64,000 nt of DNA from Candidatus Zhuqueibacterota bacterium (GCA_014728115.1 WJME01000304.1:1-64000); one strand, 5' to 3'. Shown: positions 25,711 through 35,852, counted from the stretch's first letter. Notes: generated by a model from the sequence alone, not told the origin. Program-made: numbers and translations.

Positions 25711-26607
25711 TTAACGACGGTATCCAAGTCCTAACACCACTTCTTTTGTTCCGGTTTCCTCGCTAGAAATAACAAAGATGGCCTCGGAATGCAGGCGATC
25801 GATCGATTGTAAACGACCATTTTTAACCCGGTCACCGATTTTTAGGGTTTCCATTTTTTTTCCTTTGACCTGTAAATAGACCATATTGTTTGCCAAAGCT
25901 TTAAGAGTTGCATTTTCAAGATCAATCAATTCAGGACCTTTAGGTTTTTCTTCTTTTGGAGATTTTTCGACAATTTTAGCAGGCCGAGGAATTGTTGCTT
26001 TAAACACGTCATAAAATTCGTCTTGCTGCTCTTTTGTTCTCAGGCTGGCAAAATTGATTTCCTTATCGAGCTCCCATTTTTTATCGATAAAAAAGCCTCG
26101 TACAGTCAGCTTAAAAGAGAGACGATTCTTATCATCATTCTTAAAAGCCACGTCGAGATCTTCTATTTTATAAAGCAAAGTATTGTTGGTCAATGTCCAA
26201 ACAAACCGATAAAGATCGCGATAGTTAGTTTCTCCATTGAGTGTAAATATAAAAGTTGATATACTTTCCTGCTTTTTCAAATCATTGAGGATAAAATCAA
26301 AACTCATACCAAGTTTATTTTCTTGTATCAGCCAGTTAATATAGCTCACGGTAAGGGCAGGTTCTTCCACAGCCAGGATTTTCTTTTCGGCCTCGTTCCA
26401 GTCTGCCCGCAAATCCGTATACAGACTTTCCACCGAAGCCAGGGTTTCAACCACCTGTTTCGACCCGCGGAATTGGGAGGCCAGCTGCTCATTCTTTTTT
26501 TGTAAATAAGCCACCTTTCCCCGGAGTTTGGAATACCAGACTGAACCTATGGCCAATAATAGCATTAAAAGAAAAGCCAGTGTAATGGTATTGCGTTTGG
26601 AATGCAT
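25711..26607 (-). CDS. PilO/PilP-like pilus alignment protein
   Basis: 298 residues. One N-terminal membrane helix (about 9-27) is followed by a coiled coil (30-75) and a ferredoxin-like region typical of PilO (about 80-180). The C-terminal part after a Lys/Pro/Glu-rich linker (about 205-225) resembles PilP/GspC homology regions that touch the secretin (MVYLQVKGKKMETLKIGDRV). It appears to combine the PilO and PilP roles. It starts directly after the stop of the PilM-PilN fusion gene and precedes the secretin gene, the order expected for the alignment subcomplex. Confidence 0.7.
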   Translation of the reverse strand: MHSKRNTITLAFLLMLLLAIGSVWYSKLRGKVAYLQKKNEQLASQFRGSKQVVETLASVESLYTDLRADWNEAEKKILAVEEPALTVSYINWLIQENKLGMSFDFILNDLKKQESISTFIFTLNGETNYRDLYRFVWTLTNNTLLYKIEDLDVAFKNDDKNRLSFKLTVRGFFIDKKWELDKEINFASLRTKEQQDEFYDVFKATIPRPAKIVEKSPKEEKPKGPELIDLENATLKALANNMVYLQVKGKKMETLKIGDRVKNGRLQSIDRLHSEAIFVISSEETGTKEVVLGLGYRR

Positions 26608-29088
26608 TTAATCTGTCCTCGTAAACAACTGATCCGACACCTGAATAACTTTGTAATCCCGTGGTATAATATTTTGCAAGTTGTCGATTTTTTCTTGTGC
26701 CTGCTTCATAGAAACAAAGGGCCCCAAACAGATCCAAAAGGGGACCTCGGGATTTTGTTCATCAAACACACAAATTTCAATATCAAAGCCTTTTTTTCGG
26801 AACAAATCCGCTTCCCGCCGGGCAGATACCTGAGCAGCATGGGCACTGCACCGGATCATAAACCCATCTTTGGGATGAGCAAACTCGCTGCCCGCAGCAT
26901 AATGAATAGGAAAAGAAGAATCTTTGGCTTGCGATTCTTGAAAAGGCTGAACTTGTGGCAGAGATCCACTATTTTCGATTGCCAGTTGCGGACTGGACTC
27001 GGATATCAAATAAGCCGGCAAGGAGGTTTGTGCCAGTTGAAATGATTTTTTTTCAGAAAAGGGAAGAACCTGAAAAATCCCAGGCAGGCGTCGATGCAGA
27101 TCCGGGATCTGCGAGTGAGCTTCTGCCATACTGCTATACTTTCCGGTGCATACACAAAAGCGGCGATCAGAGGAGTATTGGTAAATAAATGCATCGATTC
27201 CGACTCTTTTCAACTCATCGAGTTTCTGTTCTGCCAAGAAAGAGTCCCGATAACCATACAACCGTATGGTAAAAGAGTTCGCTGCGGGCAAAGCTGCAGG
27301 AACTACATCTTGCACTGCCTGGGTCGAATCAGGTTCGGTCGAAACCAATGAATCATTGGTTTCTGTTTGATCCCGGTAAGCGCTATCGAACTCGCTTACC
27401 GAAGAATCGGTTTTCAAGATTTGGGGCGTGGTTTGCGAGTCAACCGGCTCAACATGGGCCAACACAACACCAGTCGAGTCGATCTCGGCGGTGGCGACAA
27501 GACTCTTTGGTGCAATGACTGTCGAATCAGGAACCATCTCCTGAACCGGCCAGTCCACATCCATTTCAAAAGCAAATATCTGGCGTTCTCCCCAATCTCT
27601 GCGATTCACCCGGCGCAATATCGCTTCTCCTATAGTGTTGGATAGAGTCGGAATGTTCTTACGTACAGGAGCACTGCCACGAATCGAAAATCCCTCCTTG
27701 TTTTTCTTGATATTTTCAACCCAGATATTTCGTGTCTGGCGGACACTGTGGTTTGTTTTGTCCAAAAATTCCAACACATGATCGTATCCCGATTCCAGGC
27801 TGTCCGAAAGTCGAAGACTTTGGGTAAGATTGTTAATGTGCTCTTCCAGTTGCCGGACACGTATCACGGTTTCCTGATTATTGCGAATCTGTTCCTCATA
27901 ATTGGCATTTTGTCTGTTATAGGTGCTTATTTGCATCTGTTGTGACAGGATAAGCCAGGTCAGGACAAAGGCACTCACTCCCAACAAAGCTAAAAGACTG
28001 TATCCTACGGCAGACAATTTGAGTACCCGTTGACGATCCAGTATTTCCTTGGGAATAAAATTGATGCTGGTAAAATTCTCATCTTTTTCATCCAAAATTT
28101 CCCAGGCCAGGGCAATGGCCACTGCATACTCTGACAGATCCTCACGACTGAACTGTGAGGTCAAATATTCAGCCAGGGGCTGGGATACGATAAACCCCAC
28201 CCGGGATTGCGGAAACTGTTGTTCGAAAAAACGCTTGCTTTCATTGGTGATCGCATGCGAGGCCAGAAGGATATTGGAAATTTTGGAGATATTGAGGTTA
28301 TCGATTTCGAACAAAATCTTGCTGTAAATAATCTGGTCGATTTCCGGCGAAATCCCTTCGGTGATCAAAGGCGACACCGTCAGGAGATCCTTGCCGCGCA
28401 TAAAAATGATGCGACTGAACTCTTTTTCTACCTGAATGATGACATTGATCTCGTTCGGATCCTGGAACTGATAGCTCTTGCGCGCCAGATTAACCAATGC
28501 CAGTTCATTGGGTTCCATCAATGCCAATTCTAGGTTGCCATTGAAAAATCCATTGACCTGTTCCAGAATCGACAAAATGGTCGGAGTACGGCCGGCATCC
28601 AGCGATACATTGACCAAGGTCCCATCACGCCGCTCCAGCACGTGGACGTCCTCGAGTGAATTGAACCCGCTTTTCCACTGTCCGATCTTTTTGAGCAAGT
28701 TACCCTTGAATACATTTTTATCATAATCCAGCGTAGTATTCAATTCCTGATAATTGACAATGGACGCCGGAATATTGCAGGCCAGACTCGCTCGTCGCGA
28801 ACCAAATTTTTTCAATAATGAATAGATCTGGTTGGCATTCTCCTGGGTTGAACTCGAAATCTGAATAGGATCAGCAGAGCTCTCTTGCTTGTCGATACTG
28901 AAAATTTCCCGTTCCTGTTGTGAGGCTCTCTCTTGATCATCCACAGGGGCCGTCGTTCCTGTTTCCAGATCGCTGTGCAGGGTGGCCGTCTCTAAAAAAG
29001 AGACAGCAATATTGCGCTTTTCCCGCACCAGATGCGCGATTTTTAGGTCCGTCCCGTTTATGACGATGCTGATGGCTTGTTTGGACAT
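26608..29088 (-). CDS. PilM-PilN fusion with two C-terminal SPOR domains
   Basis: 826 residues. Residues 1-345 form an actin-like PilM/GspL cytoplasmic domain. A membrane helix at about 357-382 and a coiled, PilN-like periplasmic region (385-515) follow. A Thr/Ser/Asp-rich linker leads to two SPOR domains: about 603-677 (SFTIRLYGYRDSFLAEQK) and 739-818 (FMIRCSAHAAQVSARREAD). SPOR domains bind denuded septal peptidoglycan. PilM and PilN are normally separate proteins, and the SPOR modules are not part of standard pilus systems. The stop abuts the ATG of the PilO/P-like gene, so expression is coupled. Confidence 0.85.
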   Translation of the reverse strand: MSKQAISIVINGTDLKIAHLVREKRNIAVSFLETATLHSDLETGTTAPVDDQERASQQEREIFSIDKQESSADPIQISSSTQENANQIYSLLKKFGSRRASLACNIPASIVNYQELNTTLDYDKNVFKGNLLKKIGQWKSGFNSLEDVHVLERRDGTLVNVSLDAGRTPTILSILEQVNGFFNGNLELALMEPNELALVNLARKSYQFQDPNEINVIIQVEKEFSRIIFMRGKDLLTVSPLITEGISPEIDQIIYSKILFEIDNLNISKISNILLASHAITNESKRFFEQQFPQSRVGFIVSQPLAEYLTSQFSREDLSEYAVAIALAWEILDEKDENFTSINFIPKEILDRQRVLKLSAVGYSLLALLGVSAFVLTWLILSQQMQISTYNRQNANYEEQIRNNQETVIRVRQLEEHINNLTQSLRLSDSLESGYDHVLEFLDKTNHSVRQTRNIWVENIKKNKEGFSIRGSAPVRKNIPTLSNTIGEAILRRVNRRDWGERQIFAFEMDVDWPVQEMVPDSTVIAPKSLVATAEIDSTGVVLAHVEPVDSQTTPQILKTDSSVSEFDSAYRDQTETNDSLVSTEPDSTQAVQDVVPAALPAANSFTIRLYGYRDSFLAEQKLDELKRVGIDAFIYQYSSDRRFCVCTGKYSSMAEAHSQIPDLHRRLPGIFQVLPFSEKKSFQLAQTSLPAYLISESSPQLAIENSGSLPQVQPFQESQAKDSSFPIHYAAGSEFAHPKDGFMIRCSAHAAQVSARREADLFRKKGFDIEICVFDEQNPEVPFWICLGPFVSMKQAQEKIDNLQNIIPRDYKVIQVSDQLFTRTD

Positions 29089-29093
29089 AGGAT

Positions 29094-30329
29094 TTATACC
29101 TGATAGAGTTTAATAATGTCTGTTAAACGCTTTTTGTTATTGGCATTGCTATACGCTTCCTGATAAGAGATCATTTTTTTACGATAGAGATTGACCAGAT
29201 CCTGCTCCATGGTCACCATCCCCATCTCGCCTCCCTGATAGATCAGGTGATAGATCTCATCCGTATGATTGTTGCGGATGCTGGCTTTGATCGCTTCTGT
29301 GGCCAGCATCACCTCTTTGGCCAGAATGAGCCGACCATCCATACTGGGCACCAGTTTTTGTGAAATCACACAGGTGATGACATCGGCCAGTCGTTCGCGA
29401 ATGCGGTTCTGCTCGGATGACGGGGTTTCACCCAATATGCGGTCTATGGCCTCTGTGGCAGAACTGGTATGCAGCGTGGTAAAGACCTTGTGACCGCTAT
29501 CTGCCACCTCGAGCACCGTAGAGATGGTCTCTGCATCCCGCATCTCGCCGATGACAATGATATCCGGATCCTGACGCAGAGATTGGATCGTACCGTCTTT
29601 AAAGCTCATAACATCCCGCCCCACTTCACGGTGACGGACAATGGCCTTGATGGGCTGATGTACGTATTCGATGGGATTGGAGATAATGACAATATGCGCC
29701 TTGCACGCGTGGTTGTTGGCGTTGACAATGGAATCGAGAGTTGTGCTTTTTCCCGAGCCTGTAATACCGGTGATCAAGACCAATCCCTGTTTGACATAAT
29801 TGAGATTCAAGACCTTGAGTACATTGGGATGAAAGCCCAACGACTCTAATGGCCGAATGGATTTATTGATGAGCCGCATATTCAGACTCAGATGGTTGAG
29901 ATCAAAATAAGCGGTCGCACGAAACCGGATCATCATATCCTCGTGTTCCATGCTGTAACTAAAATCCACCGATCGATTCTGAAACAGGGTTTCACGGTCC
30001 CGCTCAGACAACAGATTGAGAATCAGGATATCGGATTCATCATGCTTGTATTGTCCCAGGGATTCGTCAGGAGCTTTGGTGCCATACACACGATACCAGA
30101 TCTGCCCTTTGCAGCCCATGCCGCCGACATCGATATCCGATGCATCGAGCCGCACCATTTCCTGTAAAAAAGAAAGAATCAATTCACGCATGGGACGCCG
30201 GATTTCTGTTGGCAGCTTGAGCAACATGCGGGTAAAGATCTCTTGCCGTTCCTGTCCAAAGGTGAATTCCGGAACCCGGGCAATCATCTTTTCCATGATA
30301 GTCTTTACATTTTCGACCCGTTTTTCCAC
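29094..30329 (-). CDS. PilT-like type IV pilus retraction ATPase
   Basis: 411 residues. Walker A is GITGSGKSTTLD, the Asp box and Walker B region read IIVIGEMRDAETI, and the His box follows as VFTTLHTSSATEAIDR, in PilT order. PilT hexamers power pilus retraction. The C-terminus lacks an obvious AIRNLIRE motif, and the N-terminus has an extra region of about 50 residues before the PAS-like domain, so a PilU-like or divergent role is possible. It starts three bases after the minor pilin gene and lies five bases ahead of the PilM-PilN fusion. Confidence 0.9.
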   Translation of the reverse strand: MEKRVENVKTIMEKMIARVPEFTFGQERQEIFTRMLLKLPTEIRRPMRELILSFLQEMVRLDASDIDVGGMGCKGQIWYRVYGTKAPDESLGQYKHDESDILILNLLSERDRETLFQNRSVDFSYSMEHEDMMIRFRATAYFDLNHLSLNMRLINKSIRPLESLGFHPNVLKVLNLNYVKQGLVLITGITGSGKSTTLDSIVNANNHACKAHIVIISNPIEYVHQPIKAIVRHREVGRDVMSFKDGTIQSLRQDPDIIVIGEMRDAETISTVLEVADSGHKVFTTLHTSSATEAIDRILGETPSSEQNRIRERLADVITCVISQKLVPSMDGRLILAKEVMLATEAIKASIRNNHTDEIYHLIYQGGEMGMVTMEQDLVNLYRKKMISYQEAYSNANNKKRLTDIIKLYQV

Positions 30330-30332
30330 CTG

Positions 30333-31262
30333 CTACTCCTGCATGATATCCGGTGATTCCAGCCAGCTGATGATATAGAGATTGCGTTGTAATTGAAATT
30401 GAGCAAAGGAGGTCATCCACTCCTGATCATAGGTGACAGAAATATGATTTCCGGTTCCATCGATAGGGCCATTGGCAAAGATCCCGCCTGTTACACTGCT
30501 CTCTTTGGGATTTCCGCCTCCATGCATGATAATACTTCCAGGATTGGGCAATGTAATAACACCATCAAGACGCGCACTTCCTTCGATATATACATCCCCA
30601 TAAACCACATAAATCCCATGAACCGTTCGACCCCCCCGGACACGAAAATCACCCATTACTTTTGTCACATTGGGAATCGAACCTAAATAATAAAAACTAC
30701 CATTGGGATAGTCTTTTCCCGGCGCAAAATACCCATTTACCACATATCCCTGACTTTCTGCCAGGGATTCAAGAGCATCGAAATCATAGGGGACCATAAA
30801 TGGCATGTTTGTGTAAGCTAAACTCATGTCCGCATTACCGGCTTCATCCTTGACACCGACGTTCGTCAACGCCCCGGTACAATAGACTGCCAAATCCGCC
30901 AAATCAGGCGGAATACCCACATGAACTCGCACGGTTTTATCTGTACCATGAAAATCTGCAGTAGAGATGATGATCCTCTCCATACTGGAAAGCGACGCAT
31001 TGGTCGATTCATCCTCGATGACCACATCAGCTGTTGCCTGGTTAAGAGAGAGATTCGTAAATCCCGTGTTCCAATCCTCATCAAATGACAGTTCATGCAA
31101 GGCCATGTAAACTCCGGTTGTGGCACAATTACGTGCCTGACTATATTGTAAATAATCCCACGTCTTTTCCAGGCTGTCGATACGATGGCGGTTCAATGCC
31201 AGACTCATCATACTGAAGAAAAAGGTCAATCCGATCATGGCCAATATCAGCATTTTACCCAT
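30333..31262 (-). CDS. Minor pilin-like/PilX-type membrane-anchored protein
   Basis: 309 residues from ATG 31262, preceded by GAGGAG; a longer frame to 31349 only shadows the upstream gene. It begins Met-Gly and a hydrophobic helix (MGKMLILAMIGLTFFFSMM) like the other three pilin-like proteins here. The body is polar and exported, with a Gly-rich beta-type stretch (DVYIEGSARLDGVITLPNP). I recognise no enzyme motif. Position between pilin-like and PilT genes supports a minor pilin or pilus initiation role. Confidence 0.65.
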   Translation of the reverse strand: MGKMLILAMIGLTFFFSMMSLALNRHRIDSLEKTWDYLQYSQARNCATTGVYMALHELSFDEDWNTGFTNLSLNQATADVVIEDESTNASLSSMERIIISTADFHGTDKTVRVHVGIPPDLADLAVYCTGALTNVGVKDEAGNADMSLAYTNMPFMVPYDFDALESLAESQGYVVNGYFAPGKDYPNGSFYYLGSIPNVTKVMGDFRVRGGRTVHGIYVVYGDVYIEGSARLDGVITLPNPGSIIMHGGGNPKESSVTGGIFANGPIDGTGNHISVTYDQEWMTSFAQFQLQRNLYIISWLESPDIMQE

Positions 31263-31272
31263 ATCGAACTCC

Positions 31273-31842
31273 TCAATACCTGCGAATATTAGGTGGACTG
31301 ATGTACTTGTGCCAGCGAAAGGTCGAATAATAATCATCGTATGCGACAATGCTCTGGCACTCTAAAGTCACTTCAATGGTCTTAATCTGTTGCAAATTTG
31401 CGGTTTCATAGCCATGCCAATCGAAATAGCGCAGATCAAAACGGGTCACTCCCATGGCCAGGTCGAGATCCGGATTGCTATCAATGGTTCGGTACAACAC
31501 GCGGTCGTTTGGGTTTTCGGTTTGACTGGCAACGGTCGAATCGCTCAATGAATACGTGACCCGCTCAATCACTCCATTCTCATCAAAATCACTGAAAAAC
31601 GAAATGAGATGGGGTTGTGCTTGGATAATCGAATACTCTTGCCGATTCACCCCCAGACCCAAACGGTTCAAATCAAACTCGAGTAATTGAATGATCGCAT
31701 TGGCATTCTGCGTGTTGATGGAATCCAAAACCCGTTCGTTGCTATTCGCATTCATGTCGGCGGTCAACCGGTGGATATTGAGAAACATAAAGCCGGCAAC
31801 AAGAATGCTGGCGATCAATTTTAGGAACGAAGATGATCCCAT
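31273..31842 (-). CDS. Minor pilin-like protein (PilW-like position)
   Basis: 189 residues. It starts Met-Gly-Ser-Ser-Ser with one hydrophobic helix (about 6-24) and then a heptad-like amphipathic helix (LDSINTQNANAIIQLLEFD), as in type IV pilins. The C-terminal part is beta-rich (TYSLSDSTVAS, IEVTLECQSIVAYDD). No canonical prepilin peptidase site is present. It is ten bases from the following PilX-like gene. Function is inferred from topology and context. Confidence 0.65.
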   Translation of the reverse strand: MGSSSFLKLIASILVAGFMFLNIHRLTADMNANSNERVLDSINTQNANAIIQLLEFDLNRLGLGVNRQEYSIIQAQPHLISFFSDFDENGVIERVTYSLSDSTVASQTENPNDRVLYRTIDSNPDLDLAMGVTRFDLRYFDWHGYETANLQQIKTIEVTLECQSIVAYDDYYSTFRWHKYISPPNIRRY

Positions 31843-31924
31843 AATACAACTCTATGTTAGTAAAACGGTTATGACTTACTGCTTGACATGATGTGACAAA
31901 TTGTATCTTTTGGGTTATATCATT

Positions 31925-32419
31925 TCAATTGTTTTCTATATAGCTAAACACGTGTTTCAAAATAATCGGGGCAGACAGATTTTCATTTTTCACGACAACG
32001 ACCATGCGTTTGTGATAGGTACGGTAATAAACCGGTGTATCGATATTATTTTTATCCACATAATGGACATAGATCCGTAATCTGAATTCACCCAGAGGTG
32101 TGTTAAAGATGAGATGAAGATTATCATTATGTCCGTAATGCCCATAATCATCCACATCATTAAAATTGGGATAATTTTCACCATTGGCACAATTCATCCC
32201 ATAGGGAGATTCAAAATTGTAGAGCGGAGGTGAATTGAGATCGAATCTTCGGGTTTTGGCCTCTTCTATGATGCGTTGGCCCAGACCCACGGCATAATAG
32301 TCGTATTCGTTTTTCCACATTAGTTCATTGGTTTCCAAAAAATAACGATTGACCGACAAACTGATGGTAGAAAAAAAAATCGTGGCAGCCAGGGCCAATA
32401 TCAATTCCCGTTCACCCAT
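31925..32419 (-). CDS. Minor pilin-like protein (PilV-like position)
   Basis: 164 residues. It starts Met-Gly-Glu-Arg-Glu with a hydrophobic helix (LILALAATIFFSTISLSV) followed by a polar helix and a Tyr/Asn/Asp-rich globular part. The start follows AAGGA. It resembles PilV-type minor pilins by layout but has no standard cleavage site. An 82-base gap separates it from the next pilin-like gene. Confidence 0.65.
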   Translation of the reverse strand: MGERELILALAATIFFSTISLSVNRYFLETNELMWKNEYDYYAVGLGQRIIEEAKTRRFDLNSPPLYNFESPYGMNCANGENYPNFNDVDDYGHYGHNDNLHLIFNTPLGEFRLRIYVHYVDKNNIDTPVYYRTYHKRMVVVVKNENLSAPIILKHVFSYIENN

Positions 32420-32613
32420 ATGTTTTATTTCCTTGATTCACTCTTGAGAATCATTTAGACCGCCGAGATGTCACAAAAAGAAAACCAGAAGGAAACCTGT
32501 TCACTGTTCAGCAGCACATTATTTCCAGTCTTTGCATTCATCTTTTCTCTGCGATGCTCTCTTTTTTTTCTCAGCGACCTCTGCGATAAATTAACCTGGA
32601 TACGTTATTTGCG
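32420..32613. repeat. Intergenic spacer with CTCTGCGAT-type imperfect repeats
   Basis: The 194-base gap between PilB and the minor pilins contains CTCTGCGAT (32547-32555), CTCAGCGAC (32570-32578) and CTCTGCGAT (32579-32587) in a pyrimidine-rich strand. It looks like a decayed copy of the CTCTGCG-type intergenic repeats seen in some environmental genomes. I see no terminator in it. Confidence 0.35.
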
Positions 32614-34398
32614 CTAAGTATCCATCGTCGCTGTGATCACTTCCTGACAGGTCGTGATTCCCGATTTAATACGCTCTACCCCTGAACGTCGCAAACTCAA
32701 CATGCCATCGCGTTCGGCAGCTTCCCGGATCATCTCTTCTTCCACCGAATCCTTGGATTGCAAAATAATGCGCCGGATCTCACGCGTAATAAACAGGGCT
32801 TCCATGATGGCGACCCGGCCTTTGTATCCCCCATAGCATTCGCTACAGCCCACGGGTTTATAAAACGTCGTCTTTTTCATCTCTTCTTCTGTGAATCCCA
32901 GCCTAAAGGCATGATCCAGATCCGGATCCTTGTCTGGTTCTTTACATTTGTCACATAATCTTCGCACCAGCCGTTGAGCCATGATCAGATTGATGGCATT
33001 GGCAATCAAAAAGGTCTCGACCCCGAGCATATACAGACGGGAAATTGCACTTGGGGCATCATTGGTATGCAGGGTCGAAAAGGTCAGGTGACCCGTATTG
33101 GCCAGAGAAATACCGATATTGGCGGTTTGCAGATCGCGCATCTCACCCACCATGACAATATCGGGATCGTGTCGTAAAATAGAGCGCAAGGCTTGTTCGA
33201 AACTCATCTTTGGGTTGAGCCGGAGCTGTCGTGCCCCGCCGATCAGATATTCCACCGGTTCTTCCACCGTGAGGATATTCTTTGAAGTATCCTTGACCGC
33301 CTGCAACGCCGCCACCAGGGTGGTACTCTTTCCGCTTCCGGTCGGACCGGTAAGGATGATCATGCCCTGAGGTTGGGCTATGGCTTTTCGAAAATCATCT
33401 GCCGCCTGCGTTTGCAGACCCAGCTGATTCAAATCCACAATCACTTTACGGTCATCGAGGACGCGAACGACAATGCTCTCCATACGTCGCTGGAATTCCG
33501 GTGATACAATCGGAATGACAGAGACACGAAAGCGGATAAAAAACCCATCGATCTTGCGCTGCATAAAGCCATCCTGGGCAATGGAACGATCGAACCGGTC
33601 GATATTGATCGCCCGGTCCTTGATCACCGAGGCAACGGCTTCGGGTTTGACCTTGTCCTGTGTATACCAGTGCTGCAGCTTGCCATCGATTCTGAACAGG
33701 ATCTCTGTATGATTGTTTTCCCGGGGGATAAAATGAATATCGCTGGCGCCTTTGCGCACGGCCTCTACCAGTGCACCTTCGATGAGATTGGTGAGCATAC
33801 TGCGGTGGATCTCAGCGTCCAGGGCATCCTCATCCAGGCTGACCTCATCTTCATCCATCACCTCGACGCCTTCGAGAGAGTCCTGCAGGTTCTTTAGAAA
33901 TTCATTTTCATAATACGTAACCTTGTCGATCAGATCTTCGATGGTCTCCAGCCGCACATATACAAATTCGAACTGAGAGTACCCTTTGATTCCACGAACG
34001 AGCTTGAACAATTCCCGGTCAATAGGATTGGCAACAGCCACAATGAGGATGTTACGGTTTGTGGGATGTTGCTTGTAAGGAAGAGCTTTTTTTTCGATCA
34101 GCGCATTTCGTGTCTCATCCGGCAGATCATAAAGAATTTTTTGGATAAATTCGAGATCATTTTCCGCCAACTGTTCAGTATCGATGTCCATCTGTTTGAA
34201 TGCATAGAGACCGGCAATGGCGGAAAAGACCTGATGACGATCCACCTGTTTTTTGCCGATCAGTTCATCCAGCAGGGTTTGTGTATTCAAAGAGCGACCA
34301 TTTTCCTGCAATACAGACACGGATTGCTGCACGATGCCTTCATGAATGACCCGTTTTTGAATCAAATAGTCAATGATGCGATTATAACTTTTTGCCAT
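32614..34398 (-). CDS. PilB/GspE-type assembly ATPase
   Basis: 594 residues. An N-terminal MshEN-like domain (about 1-90) is followed by the N2 region and the AAA-type core: Walker A GPTGSGKSTTL, Asp/Walker B region IVMVGEMRDLQTA and His box FSTLHTNDA. A tetra-cysteine zinc motif is split between LCDKCKEP and CSECYGGYKGR, as in PilB and GspE. The protein powers pilin polymerisation at the inner membrane. With the PilT-like ATPase nearby, the locus has both extension and retraction motors, favouring a pilus over pure secretion. Confidence 0.95.
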   Translation of the reverse strand: MAKSYNRIIDYLIQKRVIHEGIVQQSVSVLQENGRSLNTQTLLDELIGKKQVDRHQVFSAIAGLYAFKQMDIDTEQLAENDLEFIQKILYDLPDETRNALIEKKALPYKQHPTNRNILIVAVANPIDRELFKLVRGIKGYSQFEFVYVRLETIEDLIDKVTYYENEFLKNLQDSLEGVEVMDEDEVSLDEDALDAEIHRSMLTNLIEGALVEAVRKGASDIHFIPRENNHTEILFRIDGKLQHWYTQDKVKPEAVASVIKDRAINIDRFDRSIAQDGFMQRKIDGFFIRFRVSVIPIVSPEFQRRMESIVVRVLDDRKVIVDLNQLGLQTQAADDFRKAIAQPQGMIILTGPTGSGKSTTLVAALQAVKDTSKNILTVEEPVEYLIGGARQLRLNPKMSFEQALRSILRHDPDIVMVGEMRDLQTANIGISLANTGHLTFSTLHTNDAPSAISRLYMLGVETFLIANAINLIMAQRLVRRLCDKCKEPDKDPDLDHAFRLGFTEEEMKKTTFYKPVGCSECYGGYKGRVAIMEALFITREIRRIILQSKDSVEEEMIREAAERDGMLSLRRSGVERIKSGITTCQEVITATMDT

Positions 34399-34508
34399 AG
34401 CAACACACCGGTTTTAATGAATAATGCTGCCACTCACCTGGCGTCACGCTCTCCTTTAACGCCAGGAGGGTGGCATGGTGATAACCTTTTAAATCTAAAC
34501 CCATTGTC

Positions 34509-35852
34509 CTATTGCCCTCCCATGCTGGTGGGCGTGACAAAACCGACCTCGGATGAAATCAGGGTAATGATGATGATCAATACCGTCACCAGAATAGAAA
34601 TATTCAGATTGACCCAATCCACCACGCGGGTCATTTTATAACTGATTTCGCGCTCATAATAATCGGCCAGGCTGAGTGCTGATTCGCGAACCGTGCCCGA
34701 TTCTTCACCGGCGCGAAAGCGGTTCAGGGCATTGGCGGGGAATACCCCTGTCCTGGCCAGACATTCGGTAAAGGTCTTGCCCTCGCGCAACATGATGGGC
34801 AGCACGATCTCCTTGACCTGTTTTTCGATATAAGTGTTGCGGCACGCTTCGGCCGCGGTCTTGATGACATTGATATTGTCCCCGGAGCCGCTATAGAGGG
34901 CATGCATGATCCTCGAAAAAATTTCAATACTCGACTTGTGCAAAAGGGGACCAATGACCGGCAAATTGATAATGATACGATTGAATACAATATTACCTTT
35001 TGGAGTTCGAAAGTAGTAAAATGCGATCAGGGTCGGCATGATAAACAGGACCCCAAGAATGAGAAAATGGTTTTGTAAAAATGCACTGAACAGCATCGAT
35101 GCCTGGGTCATGGGCGGCACTTCGATGTTGTATTTGGTCAGCAATCCCGTGGTTTTGGGAAAAATATACATGATATAGAACAAAAACGTCAAAATGATCG
35201 CCACCAGCACGATCATGGGCATAAACAGGGCACTGCGCAAACTCTTTTTGAATTCCAGATCCCGTTCCAGGTACTTTGCTGTACTGAGATAAACTTCCTC
35301 CATATGACCCGAGGTGGTGGCGATGACCAGCATATGGGTCGCAAACCTGCCAAAGACATTGCTATGCCGGCCATAGACCTGATAGCCCTCTTTGCCGAGT
35401 TTGAGATCCTTGTGGATTTCCTTTATGGATTCCCGTAAGGTTTTGTTTTCCGTATCATTGGACAAAATCTGCAGGATTTCGTCATACGGAAATTTTTGCC
35501 GCAGCATATCCGCACACAGCCGGATAAAGATCACCACATCCTGCACCGGCACCCTGCCTTTGACGTCGATCAGTTTGCGGCGTACATAGATAATCTGATA
35601 GCCCATATTGTGCAGGGCCCGTTGTACTTCGGCCTGTGAAAACGCCCGCTGCTCCCCTTTGATGGGTTTTTCACCCGCTTTTTGCACCCTGTACATGAAA
35701 AGATGCTTTTTTTCGATGCGGGTGATACTGATTTTATTGGAGCGTTTGAATTCCTGGATGCGTTTTTTCAGATCCCAGCCATTTTTAGCGAACAAACTCC
35801 CCTGGACAGGTCTTCCAGATAAATTTAACCCAACATAGCGATATTCGAACAT
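34509..35852 (-). CDS. PilC/GspF-type inner membrane platform protein
   Basis: 447 residues. Two related cytoplasmic helical domains (about 95-205 and 300-405) are separated by a membrane pair (about 208-230 and 262-285), and a final helix lies near 415-438. This is the PilC/GspF layout. An additional N-terminal region of about 90 residues precedes the first domain. It anchors the ATPase to the pilin. The gene lies downstream of the pilin gene, separated by a strong stem-loop, and 110 bases ahead of pilB. Confidence 0.92.
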   Translation of the reverse strand: MFEYRYVGLNLSGRPVQGSLFAKNGWDLKKRIQEFKRSNKISITRIEKKHLFMYRVQKAGEKPIKGEQRAFSQAEVQRALHNMGYQIIYVRRKLIDVKGRVPVQDVVIFIRLCADMLRQKFPYDEILQILSNDTENKTLRESIKEIHKDLKLGKEGYQVYGRHSNVFGRFATHMLVIATTSGHMEEVYLSTAKYLERDLEFKKSLRSALFMPMIVLVAIILTFLFYIMYIFPKTTGLLTKYNIEVPPMTQASMLFSAFLQNHFLILGVLFIMPTLIAFYYFRTPKGNIVFNRIIINLPVIGPLLHKSSIEIFSRIMHALYSGSGDNINVIKTAAEACRNTYIEKQVKEIVLPIMLREGKTFTECLARTGVFPANALNRFRAGEESGTVRESALSLADYYEREISYKMTRVVDWVNLNISILVTVLIIIITLISSEVGFVTPTSMGGQ

